This document shows, piece by piece, positions 1 to 7,034 of a stretch of 12,634 nt of DNA. This DNA is from an uncultured bacterium (GTDB lineage Bacteria; Planctomycetota; Phycisphaerae; Sedimentisphaerales; Anaerobacaceae). The stretch's first letter is position 1, and each line of letters starts with the position of its first letter. A program made the translations under genes and the position numbers. The stretch covers positions 1 to 12,634 of the forward strand of contig CAJVYK010000048.1 in assembly GCA_913009865.1 (NCBI GenBank), in the 5' to 3' direction. The notes beneath the pieces were generated by a model, which was not told the origin of the DNA, searched no databases, and worked only from the letters and a program-made list of their open reading frames with translations.

Positions 1-2
1 GC

Positions 3-974
3 CGAAGCACGGACGCAGCGGTACTGGAACAGTTATCCGGCCTGCACCCCATTATTGAACTGATTCTTCAATACCGCCAGCTAAGCAAGTTGAAAAATAC
101 CTATGTGGACAAGCTCGGCTCGTTAATCAACCCGCGTACCAGCCGTCTCCACACCTCGTTCAACCAGACTATCACCGCCACGGGCAGGCTTAGCTCCAGC
201 GACCCCAATCTGCAAAATATTCCCATTCGCACCGAACTCGGCAGGAAAATCCGTTCAGCATTCGTTCCCGAAAGCAAAACTGACTGCATTCTTAGCGCCG
301 ATTATTCGCAAATTGAACTGCGACTGCTGGCGCACTTTTCAAAGGACCCTGCTTTGATGGCTGCTTTCGCTGCCAATCAGGATATTCACCGCTTCGTCGC
401 TTCGCAGATTTACAATGTGCCCCTTGAAGAGGTGACAGGCGAAATGCGGTCACGCTGCAAAGCGGTCAACTTCGGCATCATTTACGGCCAGGGCCCGTTC
501 GGACTGTCGCGTTCGATTGGGATAAGCCAGCATGATGCGAAGAAGTTTATCGACGACTATTTCGCTCGTTACGGTTCAATCCGCAAATTTATGGATGATG
601 TAATTGCCACAGCCAAACGCACCGGTTTCGCTGAGACAATCCTGCATCGCCGGCGTAAAATTGCAAATCTAAATAGCAGAAATGCCAATAAACGCAACCA
701 GGCCGAGCGTTTGGCAATCAACACCGTTATTCAGGGTTCAGCGGCGGATTTGATAAAGGTGGCGATGATAAATATTCACCGGAAAATCGAGACTGAACTG
801 CTGCCTGTAAAATTGATTCTTCAAATTCACGATGAGCTTGTTTTCGAACTGCCCACCGCCGAGGCCGACAAACATTCGCAGTGGATTAGTCAGAAAATGA
901 CCGGTGCCTTACAGCTCGATGTCCCACTGAAAGTTGACATAAGCTACGGCCCAACCTGGCTGAGCGACAAATAA
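3..974 (+). CDS. polA: DNA polymerase I, C-terminal polymerase domain (5' truncated by window)
   Basis: The reading frame is open from the window edge, so the gene begins upstream and only the last 323 residues are visible; a TTG at 90 is internal. This is the polymerase domain of family A DNA polymerase I, which fills gaps and replaces RNA primers during replication and repair. Visible landmarks in order are TATGRLSSSDPNLQNIP (primer/template binding), motif A DYSQIELR with the first catalytic Asp, motif B/O-helix R-S-R-C-K-A-V-N-F-G-I-I-Y-G with the nucleotide-binding Arg, Lys, Phe and Tyr, QGSAADLIK, and motif C QIHDELVFE with the second catalytic Asp. Phe at the O-helix position known from E. 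coli as F762 is the form that discriminates against dideoxynucleotides. The 5' nuclease and 3'-5' exonuclease domains lie outside the window, so proofreading status cannot be judged. The end matches the usual family C-terminus. Confidence 0.97.
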   Translation, partial: RSTDAAVLEQLSGLHPIIELILQYRQLSKLKNTYVDKLGSLINPRTSRLHTSFNQTITATGRLSSSDPNLQNIPIRTELGRKIRSAFVPESKTDCILSADYSQIELRLLAHFSKDPALMAAFAANQDIHRFVASQIYNVPLEEVTGEMRSRCKAVNFGIIYGQGPFGLSRSIGISQHDAKKFIDDYFARYGSIRKFMDDVIATAKRTGFAETILHRRRKIANLNSRNANKRNQAERLAINTVIQGSAADLIKVAMINIHRKIETELLPVKLILQIHDELVFELPTAEADKHSQWISQKMTGALQLDVPLKVDISYGPTWLSDK

Positions 975-991
975 CATGTTTGAACAAAGTA

Positions 992-1020
992 TTGACGCAA
1001 AGCCGAGCAGCCAATAGAAT
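992..1020 (+). promoter_or_regulatory. sigma70-like promoter for dapL
   Basis: TTGACG at 992-997 and TAGAAT at 1015-1020 are separated by exactly 17 bases, a near-consensus -35/-10 pair. Transcription would begin near 1027, between the polA stop and the chosen dapL start at 1087, leaving a leader of about 60 bases. It suggests that dapL is transcribed independently of polA. This is sequence inference only. Confidence 0.5.
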
Positions 1021-1086
1021 GACCTGCCGTGATTGATTCCTGATTATCTATATAAGTTCAACTTTAGCAGGATTGCAGACAGAGCT

Positions 1087-2313
1087 ATGGCGATGATAAA
1101 TGAGAATTTTCTGAAACTGCAGGCGGGTTATTTATTCCCGGAAATCAGCAGACGGATTCGCAGCTTTCAAGCCCAAAATCCTGATGCAAAGATAATTAGT
1201 CTTGGTATCGGCGATGTTACCCAGCCGTTAGCCCCGGCTGTTCTCGAAGCGATGAAAAAGGCAGTTGATGATATGGGCAGTGAAACGGGTTTTCACGGCT
1301 ATGGCCCGGAGCGGGGCTATGATTTTCTAATTGAGGCAATAATCGAAAACGACTTTAAGCCCCGCAGCGTCGATTTGGATAAAAGCGAGATTTTCATCAG
1401 CGACGGCGCCAAGTGTGATACAGCCAATATCCAGGAAGTATTCGGCGTCGATAATGTCATCGCTGTAACAGACCCCGTCTATCCGGTCTATGTGGATACC
1501 AACGTTATGGCCGGCAGAACCGGACAGGCCAATGAAAACGGCCAGTATGACAAAATAGTCTATATGCCCTGCACCGCTGAGAATGATTTTACCCCTGAGC
1601 TGCCGAGCAGCCCCGTTGATATTATCTACCTGTGCTTCCCGAACAATCCTACAGGGGCAGTGGTTACTAAGGAAATTTTAAGTAAGTGGGTTGATTTCGC
1701 TCACGGTAATAAGGCGATAATTCTCTTTGACGCTGCTTATGAGGCCTTTATCACCGACCGTCAAATACCGCATTCGATTTACGAAGTTGAAGGGGCCAAA
1801 GAGGTAGCGATTGAGTTTCGCAGTTTCTCCAAGACCGCCGGCTTTACCGGCCTAAGATGTGCCTTTACTGTTGTGCCGAAGCAGGTCAGGGCTTATGCGA
1901 AAGACGGCGGGGCGGTTGAAGTCAATTCCTTATGGAGCAGACGGCATAGCACCAAGTTTAATGGTGCTTCCTACATATCACAGGCCGGCGCAGCCGCTGT
2001 TTACAGCCCCGATGGCAAAAAGCAGACCCGGCGGATTATTGATATTTATATGGCCAATGCCGCCCTGATTCGCGAATCGCTCACTAAGCTCGGCTACGGT
2101 GTTTTTGGCGGAGTAAATGCACCGTATATCTGGATGAAGACGCCGAAAGGGCTAAGCTCGTGGGATTTCTTTGACATTCTTTTGCAGAAGGCTAATGTGG
2201 TCGGCACGCCCGGCGTTGGTTTCGGACGGGCTGGAGAGGGTTATTTCCGGCTCACAGCGTTTGGAAAACCTGCTGACGTTAAGGAAGCTATGGAACGTTT
2301 TGCTGCAATTTAG
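1087..2313 (+). CDS. dapL: LL-diaminopimelate aminotransferase
   Basis: This PLP-dependent class I/II aminotransferase converts tetrahydrodipicolinate directly to LL-diaminopimelate using glutamate. It is a one-step bypass of the succinyl/acetyl DAP route and supplies lysine and peptidoglycan precursors. The N-terminus INENFLKLQAGYLFPEI is the family signature, followed by LGIGDVTQPL, the GYGPERGYDFL loop, SDGAKCD, DPVYPVYVDTN, FPNNPTGA (Asn187), the PLP ring Asp215 in ILFDAAYEAF, and the Schiff-base Lys249 in SFSKTAGFTG. The frame is open back to a TTG at 1033, but the ATG at 1087 gives 408 residues and places MAMINENF where the family starts, so I chose it; no strong Shine-Dalgarno is visible before either. 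It lies 112 bases after polA behind its own promoter. DapL is known from plants, Chlamydiae and scattered bacterial phyla, which fits a PVC-group host. Confidence 0.95.
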   Translation: MAMINENFLKLQAGYLFPEISRRIRSFQAQNPDAKIISLGIGDVTQPLAPAVLEAMKKAVDDMGSETGFHGYGPERGYDFLIEAIIENDFKPRSVDLDKSEIFISDGAKCDTANIQEVFGVDNVIAVTDPVYPVYVDTNVMAGRTGQANENGQYDKIVYMPCTAENDFTPELPSSPVDIIYLCFPNNPTGAVVTKEILSKWVDFAHGNKAIILFDAAYEAFITDRQIPHSIYEVEGAKEVAIEFRSFSKTAGFTGLRCAFTVVPKQVRAYAKDGGAVEVNSLWSRRHSTKFNGASYISQAGAAAVYSPDGKKQTRRIIDIYMANAALIRESLTKLGYGVFGGVNAPYIWMKTPKGLSSWDFFDILLQKANVVGTPGVGFGRAGEGYFRLTAFGKPADVKEAMERFAAI

Positions 2314-2347
2314 TGGTAGTACGCCATAGCATTTGATTTTGTAAGTT

Positions 2348-2419
2348 GTCATTGCGAGGCCTTGTTTTTAGGCCGCGGCAATCTCAAATATCCGAACGGT
2401 TGAGATTGCCAAAAGCAAT
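2348..2419. repeat. REP-like multi-hairpin intergenic repeat
   Basis: The spacer between dapL and folK contains GTCATTGCGAG (2348-2358) and a following GGCAATCTC. Two hairpins are possible: AGGCC/GGCCT-type pairing around 2357-2374 closed by ATTGC/GCAAT, and a perfect 11-bp stem GGCAATCTCAA (2377-2387) with TTGAGATTGCC (2400-2410) across a 12-base loop. ATTGCC-AAAA-GCAAT (2405-2419) offers a further alternative pairing. The same GTCATTGCGAG...GCAATCT layout recurs at 4447-4475, so this is a dispersed palindromic element rather than a gene-specific terminator, although it could end dapL transcription. Confidence 0.65.
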
Positions 2420-2469
2420 GGTATTTACAAAAACGATTGTTGCGGCGTGGTAGATTTGGATTGTAAATT

Positions 2470-3561
2470 ATGGCTGAGCTGACAACGGCATATATTGGAC
2501 TGGGAAGTAACTTAGGTGACAGAGAGGACACTATTAGTGAAGCTCTTAAAATGTTAGCCGAAGCTGAAGAGTTTGAGGTTGCCCGAGTAAGCGACCTAAT
2601 CGAAACCACTCCGCTCGGCGGCACTAATCAGCTTAAGTACTTAAATGCAGTGGCGGAAATAAAGACCGTCCTAAGCGTAGAGGACTTACATAAGAAAGTT
2701 GTCGATATCGAAGCTGCGCTCGGCAGGGTAAGACGGATAAGATGGTCGCCGAGGACTATTGATTTGGACCTTTTGCTTTTTGGCGGTGAGGTCGTAAATC
2801 GTCCTAACTTAATCGTCCCGCATTACCAAATGCACTTACGATCGTTTGTGCTCGAAGGCCTTTCTCAGCTCAATGCCGAATTACAGCACCCTGTTATGAA
2901 AGAATCTGTAAGTGAGTTGGCATCCAGGCTTAACGGCTCAAATTTCGTACCCAATCCCGATTTGCCCCAGCTTATCAGTATTGCCGGTGTAATCGGCGTA
3001 GGGAAAACTACTTTGGCACAGAAATTGTCCCAAGCTCTCCGCTGCCAACTGCTGCTCGAGCCTTACGATGAAAATCCCTTTATGCCGGACGTTTATGCCG
3101 GCAAAAAAGAGCTGGCGCTGGATTCTCAATTATATTTTCTGACACACAGAGCCGGGCAGTTAAATCGTAACATATTAGAGCCGGGACGGATTACCATCAG
3201 CGACTACATTTTCGACAAGGAGCTTATCTATGCAAGGCAGACGCTCAATACGCAGCAGTTAGCTTTGTACGAGAAGATTTACCAGCCGTTTGCTGCAGAG
3301 GTTGCTTCGCCGGTGTTGGTGGTATATCTAACCGATTCGGTGCAAGAGTGCCTGGAGCGTATCCACAAGCGCAACCGTCCTTATGAGCAGGCCATAAAAA
3401 AGCGGTTCCTGGAATCTCTCCGTTCCGGTTATGAGCAGCTCTTTGTCGATTGGAAAGCCTGTCCTGTTATTCGTAAGCAGATGTCAAATTTAGACTGCAT
3501 GAAAGATGCCGATATTGAACTTTTAGCAAATCAAATAAGAAGTTACGCTGCCGTTAAATAA
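2470..3561 (+). CDS. folK: bifunctional HPPK (FolK) – deoxynucleoside kinase fusion
   Basis: The 363-residue protein has two domains. Residues 5-150 form 6-hydroxymethyl-7,8-dihydropterin pyrophosphokinase, which transfers pyrophosphate from ATP in folate synthesis: YIGLGSNLGDR at 8-18, the family block R-W-S-P-R-T-I-D-L-D-L-L-L at 91-103, and VPHYQMHLRSFVL. Residues 168-340 resemble the dCK/dGK-type deoxynucleoside kinases of nucleotide salvage: P-loop GVIGVGKT at 173-180, catalytic-type Glu197 in LLEPYDENPF, DSQLYFLTHR (substrate-binding helix), SDYIFDK at 244-250 in place of the D/E-R-S motif, and an Arg-rich LID RIHKRNRPYE at 297-306. The domains are in one uninterrupted frame with a short linker near 150-167. 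The ATG at 2470 begins just before the first beta strand of HPPK. panC follows after 3 bases, indicating a cofactor-synthesis operon. The preferred deoxynucleoside cannot be told from sequence. Confidence 0.93.
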   Translation: MAELTTAYIGLGSNLGDREDTISEALKMLAEAEEFEVARVSDLIETTPLGGTNQLKYLNAVAEIKTVLSVEDLHKKVVDIEAALGRVRRIRWSPRTIDLDLLLFGGEVVNRPNLIVPHYQMHLRSFVLEGLSQLNAELQHPVMKESVSELASRLNGSNFVPNPDLPQLISIAGVIGVGKTTLAQKLSQALRCQLLLEPYDENPFMPDVYAGKKELALDSQLYFLTHRAGQLNRNILEPGRITISDYIFDKELIYARQTLNTQQLALYEKIYQPFAAEVASPVLVVYLTDSVQECLERIHKRNRPYEQAIKKRFLESLRSGYEQLFVDWKACPVIRKQMSNLDCMKDADIELLANQIRSYAAVK

Positions 3562-3564
3562 GCA

Positions 3565-4419
3565 ATGGAAGTTGCAAAAACAATAGTGTCAGTCAGAGGT
3601 CTGGTAAAAGCCGCCCGCAGTAAAGGTAAAAGAATAGGCTTTGTTCCGACTATGGGGGCGTTGCATATCGGCCATATTTTCCTAATCGAGACGGCGGTGA
3701 AAAAAAGCGATTTTGTTGTAGTCAGCATTTTTGTTAATCCTGCACAGTTTGGTCCCGGCGAAGATTTTGAAAAATATCCGCGACCTCTGGAAGCCGACCT
3801 GGAAATTTGTAGAAAGGCAGGCGTTGATGTTGTTTTCGCTCCTGCATGCCGGCAGATGTATCCATCGGAGAATCTGACCTGGGTAAACGTCGAAAAATTG
3901 ACCGAGCAGCTTTGTGGCCGATTTCGTCCGGGACACTTTCGCGGAGTAACCACTGTCTGCGCCAAGTTATTTAACATCGTTGCTCCGGACATTGCTTTCT
4001 TTGGCCAAAAGGACGCTCAGCAGGCAATCGTTATTAAGCGAATGGTCGTTGATTTAAATGTGCCTTTGGAAATTGTTGTTTGTCCCACGGTTCGCAGTCC
4101 GGATGGACTGGCGGTCAGCAGCAGGAATAAATATTTAACCGTGGAGCAGAAAAAAGATGCAGCTTTTGTCTATAAATCGCTTCAAAAGTGTCGGGAGATG
4201 GTTGACGTTGGCATCACAGACAGCAGAACAATTATTACCGAGATGCGTAAAATACTAAGCCGGGCTTTATCGATAGAGATAGAGTATATAAGTATCGTTG
4301 ACGCTGAAACGCTGCAGGAGCTTGACCGCATTGGGCGGCGAGTTCTTGTAGCGGTAGCCGTCAGAATCGGCTCTACCCGCTTAATTGACAACATTCTGGT
4401 GGACTTGAGCAAACAATAA
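3565..4419 (+). CDS. panC: pantothenate synthetase (pantoate–beta-alanine ligase)
   Basis: This enzyme joins pantoate to beta-alanine with ATP through a pantoyl-adenylate, the last step of pantothenate synthesis and hence of CoA supply. The 284-residue length is standard. Visible motifs are VPTMGALHIGH (27-37, the nucleotide-binding HxGH), FVNPAQFGPGEDFEKYPR (56-73, pantoate-binding Gln61), GRFRPGHFRGV (118-128), FFGQKDAQQ (145-153), and RSPDGLAVSSRN-Y (KMSKS-like loop with the SSRN signature). It starts 3 bases after the folK–dNK stop and is probably translationally coupled to it. panD, which supplies the beta-alanine substrate, follows after an 86-base spacer carrying a REP-like repeat. All key residues appear intact. 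Confidence 0.97.
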   Translation: MEVAKTIVSVRGLVKAARSKGKRIGFVPTMGALHIGHIFLIETAVKKSDFVVVSIFVNPAQFGPGEDFEKYPRPLEADLEICRKAGVDVVFAPACRQMYPSENLTWVNVEKLTEQLCGRFRPGHFRGVTTVCAKLFNIVAPDIAFFGQKDAQQAIVIKRMVVDLNVPLEIVVCPTVRSPDGLAVSSRNKYLTVEQKKDAAFVYKSLQKCREMVDVGITDSRTIITEMRKILSRALSIEIEYISIVDAETLQELDRIGRRVLVAVAVRIGSTRLIDNILVDLSKQ

Positions 4420-4446
4420 TATATAATGGTAGCTGAATAGCCGTTA

Positions 4447-4475
4447 GTCATTGCGAGCAAAGTGAAGCAATCTAC
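4447..4475. repeat. REP-like hairpin repeat, second copy
   Basis: GTCATTGCGAG (4447-4457) is identical to 2348-2358 and is followed by GCAATCT (4467-4473). ATTGC at 4450-4454 pairs with GCAAT at 4467-4471. It sits in the short panC-panD spacer. I recall similar ATTGCGAGnnnnnnnnGCAAT palindromes as common dispersed elements in several bacterial groups, but did not check this. Confidence 0.6.
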
Positions 4476-4505
4476 TTACTAAATGCTAACAACTAAGTAT
4501 TGATT

Positions 4506-4856
4506 ATGTTTGTAAAAATATTAAAAAGCAAGTTACATCGTGCAACGGTTACGGATACGAAGTTGCACTATCCCGGCAGTTTAGCTATCGACTCTGAGCT
4601 GATGGAGGCAGCCGGTATTTTGCCTTACGAGTCTATTTTGGTTGCCGATTTAAGCAATGGCAGCCGGCTGGAGACCTATGCTGTTCCTGCCCAGGCCGGT
4701 TCCGGCCGGGTCGTGGTACTCGGTGCAGCAGCTCATCTGGTCAAGCCGAAAGACATTATCATTATTTTTAGCTTCGGCTTTTTTACACCGGATGAGGCTA
4801 AGAAGTTTAAGCCGAAAATTATTGTTCTTGACGAAAACAACAAAATAAAAGAATAG
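4506..4856 (+). CDS. panD: aspartate 1-decarboxylase proenzyme
   Basis: PanD decarboxylates L-aspartate to beta-alanine, the substrate of the PanC encoded just upstream. It is made as an inactive chain that self-cleaves at a Gly-Ser bond to create a pyruvoyl cofactor. Starting at the ATG at 4506 (116 residues; an in-frame TTG lies at 4500), MFVKILKSKLHRATVT aligns with the family N-terminus, and the cleavage pair falls exactly at the canonical Gly24-Ser25 within LHYPGSLAID. Also present are AAGILPYE, NGSRLETYAVPA with the active-site Tyr, the GAAAH motif, and a terminal IIIFSF strand. The C-terminus is about ten residues shorter than in E. coli, which is common. Because it matures itself, residue numbering at Ser25 is good support for the chosen start. 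Confidence 0.96.
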   Translation: MFVKILKSKLHRATVTDTKLHYPGSLAIDSELMEAAGILPYESILVADLSNGSRLETYAVPAQAGSGRVVVLGAAAHLVKPKDIIIIFSFGFFTPDEAKKFKPKIIVLDENNKIKE

Positions 4857-4859
4857 ATA

Positions 4860-4898
4860 CCGTATTTAGCCCCCAGGTTTATCCTGGGGGTTATACGG
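4860..4898 (+). terminator. strong hairpin after panD, likely terminator
   Basis: CCCCCAGG (4870-4877) and CCTGGGGG (4883-4890) form a perfect 8-bp GC-rich stem with loop TTTAT, extended by an outer CCGTAT (4860-4865) / ATACGG (4893-4898) pairing. It starts 4 bases after the panD stop codon. There is no long T-run afterwards, so termination may be imperfect or the element may instead protect the 3' end. Confidence 0.55.
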
Positions 4899-4910
4899 AG
4901 TTGTTTAGCC

Positions 4911-4927
4911 GTCGCCGGTACGGCGAC
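4911..4927. other. second GC-rich hairpin before lgt
   Basis: GTCGCCG (4911-4917) and CGGCGAC (4921-4927) form a perfect 7-bp stem around GTA, 22 bases before the lgt start. No T-run follows, so it is not a clear intrinsic terminator. It may be part of a leader or of the panD 3' structure. Confidence 0.45.
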
Positions 4928-4949
4928 AGGGTAGTTTAACCAATTAGCT

Positions 4950-5948
4950 ATGTATCCTAAACTTTTCGAGATACCTATCATACATCATGGTTTGCCAAGC
5001 TATGGCCTAATGATGGTTATCGGCTTTATGGCCGCTATTTTCCTGATAAGGCGGCTGAGTCGTAATATTACATTAGATACTCAGCTCATTGCTAATGCAG
5101 CCCTCTATTCCCTGATAGGCGGAGTGGTCGGAGCCCGTCTGCTTTACGTAGTCCACTATTTCGACCAGTTCCGTGGCAGGCTGCTTTCGGCCTTTGCTAT
5201 TTGGCAGGGCGGTCTGGAGTTTTTAGGGGGCGTAATTTTGGCAATCACTGTCATTATTTTTTATCTTCGGCGGCATAAACTTCCGATTCGCCGCTATTTT
5301 GATATTCTCGCTGTCGGGTTGATGTTAGGACTTGCCTTTGGCAGAATCGGCTGTTTTTTAAATGGCTGTGATTTTGGAAAGCCAACAGAGCTGCCCTGGG
5401 CCGTCCGTTTTCCTTATGGCTCATTTGCTTACCATAGCCAGGTATATCCGAACCCGGAGAGGAATCGAGCCAAGCCGCAATTGGAATTATCCTCTGATTT
5501 TTTCGGCGAGTACAGCGAAAATGGTGTATGGTTCCAGGGCTTAAAACCGTATGAACAGTTGACACAGAGGCAGAAAGATATGGTTGACAAGGGTCCGTAC
5601 CGCTGTTTGCCTGTCCATCCTACACAATTGTATTCGTCAGCCAATGCCGCTTTTTTATGCCTCATACTCTATCTTTTCTGGCGAAGAGCCCAAAACGCCG
5701 GCAACTCCAGAAGTTCTAACAAGCTGTTTGCCAAACCTGGCTGTACATTTGGCTTGATGTTAATACTTTACGGCATCACTCGTTTTTTCATAGAATTTCT
5801 GCGTGATGACAACCCATTTAACAAATTCGACGGCCTGACAATTTCACAAAATATTAGTATTGCTATGACAGTATTTGGTATAATTTTATTAGCAATATTT
5901 GAAAAAATGGAACCAAATAACAAACCACAAGTCACGGGGCGCGAATAA
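4950..5948 (+). CDS. lgt: phosphatidylglycerol–prolipoprotein diacylglyceryl transferase
   Basis: Lgt moves diacylglycerol from phosphatidylglycerol to the lipobox Cys of prolipoproteins in the inner membrane, the first step of lipoprotein maturation. The 332-residue protein has several membrane helices (about 18-34, 48-66, 90-106, 116-131, 232-246, 265-283, 302-317). Family landmarks are the N-terminal PSYGLMMVIGF, GARLLYVVHYFDQF, the core GRIGCFLNGCDFG at 131-143 containing the essential-type Arg132, VHPTQLYSS at 222-230, and YGITRFFIEFLRDD with Arg278. Two departures stand out: the usual G-N-F-x-N-x-E is G-C-F-L-N-G-C here, and a hydrophilic insert of about 60 residues (158-219) separates the core from HPTQLY. 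Both look like a lineage variant rather than damage, since the frame is intact. The rhomboid gene follows after 6 bases. Confidence 0.93.
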   Translation: MYPKLFEIPIIHHGLPSYGLMMVIGFMAAIFLIRRLSRNITLDTQLIANAALYSLIGGVVGARLLYVVHYFDQFRGRLLSAFAIWQGGLEFLGGVILAITVIIFYLRRHKLPIRRYFDILAVGLMLGLAFGRIGCFLNGCDFGKPTELPWAVRFPYGSFAYHSQVYPNPERNRAKPQLELSSDFFGEYSENGVWFQGLKPYEQLTQRQKDMVDKGPYRCLPVHPTQLYSSANAAFLCLILYLFWRRAQNAGNSRSSNKLFAKPGCTFGLMLILYGITRFFIEFLRDDNPFNKFDGLTISQNISIAMTVFGIILLAIFEKMEPNNKPQVTGRE

Positions 5949-5954
5949 CGAACT

Positions 5955-6797
5955 ATGGGTCTTTATGATAGAGACTACAGTCAGGAGAAGTTCCACTCCG
6001 CATTCCGCAATGCCCCACAGATGCGGATGAGCTTTCCTTCGCTCACACCGGTGGTCAAATGGCTGTTGATTATAAATGTGGTGATATACTTTGTGCAGAT
6101 TTTAGGAGCCGACGGGCTGCTGGTGAGATGGTTTGCAGTTTATCCGGCTTCCTTTTCTACGGCGTTGCAGCTCTGGCGACTCGTAACGTACCAATTTTTG
6201 CATGGCGGTATAATACACATCCTTTTTAATATGCTCGGCCTGTTCTTCCTCGGCCCGACGCTTGAACGCCACTGGGGCGGCAAAAGGTTTTTGAAGTTTT
6301 ATCTCGGCTGTGGTGCAGCGGGCGGGCTGTTCTATCTTTTACTTGTCGCAGTAAACTTTCTGTCTGCCGGCCCAATGATAGGCGCCTCCGGCTCGATTCT
6401 CGGTATGCTCGCCGCCTGCGCAATTCTTTTCCCACACTTTGTTGTTTTTATCGTTGTTTTTCCTGTACCAATAAGGGTCGCAGCGATAGTGGGAATAGTT
6501 TATTTCCTTTTTGTGATGATAACAAAGGGAACAAATGCCGGCGGTGAGGCCGCACATTTGGGTGGCATGGCGGCTGGCGCTGTTTACGTGTTTTCTGAGG
6601 GCTGGCGTGCCAAACTCAAGTTAAAAATCCGCTCCAGCCGATGGGAAAAGAAAATTACCACGCACCGCAGCCTGCAGATGGAGGTTGACCGCATTTTGCA
6701 AAAGGTCCACGATTCCGGCATTCACAGTTTAACCTCGGAAGAGAAGAAGATACTCAAGCGAGCAACTAAAGCCGAGCAAATGCGCAGCGGATTGTGA
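5955..6797 (+). CDS. rhomboid-family intramembrane serine protease
   Basis: This multi-pass membrane protease (280 residues) cleaves substrates within or next to transmembrane helices. The first helix is near 33-50. The L1-loop WR motif appears as W74-R75, followed by HGGIIHILFNM (83-93) with the supporting His and Asn, GASGSILG at 143-150 with the nucleophile Ser145, and the catalytic His201 in GGEAAHLGG. The Ser-His dyad is thus complete. After the last helix a cytosolic tail (about 215-280) ends in VDRILQKVHDSGIHSLTSEEKKIL, a short helical motif seen after many bacterial rhomboids. It starts 6 bases after lgt and is probably cotranscribed with it. Lipoprotein maturation and rhomboid proteolysis are both envelope functions, but no substrate can be named. 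Confidence 0.93.
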   Translation: MGLYDRDYSQEKFHSAFRNAPQMRMSFPSLTPVVKWLLIINVVIYFVQILGADGLLVRWFAVYPASFSTALQLWRLVTYQFLHGGIIHILFNMLGLFFLGPTLERHWGGKRFLKFYLGCGAAGGLFYLLLVAVNFLSAGPMIGASGSILGMLAACAILFPHFVVFIVVFPVPIRVAAIVGIVYFLFVMITKGTNAGGEAAHLGGMAAGAVYVFSEGWRAKLKLKIRSSRWEKKITTHRSLQMEVDRILQKVHDSGIHSLTSEEKKILKRATKAEQMRSGL

Positions 6798-6835
6798 ACT
6801 ATCACTGAGTTTATTAAGATACAGGCATAATGTAT

Positions 6836-7007
6836 TACTCAAACTGACCGATTTACGGTCCGAAATTGCTATAACTCATTATTTAATAATATGTTCCGTA
6901 AACAAAAAACAATCAAGCAGCCATCCCGACTTCGTCGGGATTCGGCAATTTTGATTTTTAATCTTTGATTTTTAACTTTTCAAACTGGCCATTGGTCAGT
7001 TTGAGTA
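6836..7007. repeat. nested inverted-repeat structure upstream of ppiC
   Basis: TACTCAAACTGACC (6836-6849) and GGTCAGTTTGAGTA (6994-7007) are perfect 14-bp inverted repeats 144 bases apart. Inside are GACCG/CGGTC (6846-6860), TTTACGG (6852-6858) with CCGTAAA (6896-6902), an 8-bp ATCCCGAC/GTCGGGAT hairpin (6923-6941), and a local CAAACTGGCC/GGTCAGTTTG hairpin (6981-7003) that would compete with the long-range pairing. The element ends 27 bases before the ppiC start. It could be a small non-coding mobile repeat, a leader with alternative folds, or a pair of operator half-sites. Confidence 0.6.
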
Positions 7008-7034
7008 TATTAACCTGACAGATTGGAGGCGATT

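Noticed and set aside
1033..1086. N-terminal extension of DapL from a TTG start
   Set aside because: The 18 extra residues precede the standard family N-terminus MxxINENFLKL; ATG 1087 gives the usual length.
3543..3992. 149-codon minus-strand frame opposite panC
   Set aside because: Antisense to strongly conserved PanC motifs, with no ribosome binding site.
4385..4427. TTGACA and TATAAT upstream of panD as a promoter
   Set aside because: The two boxes are 31 bases apart, too far for one promoter; the TATAAT may still act with a poor -35.
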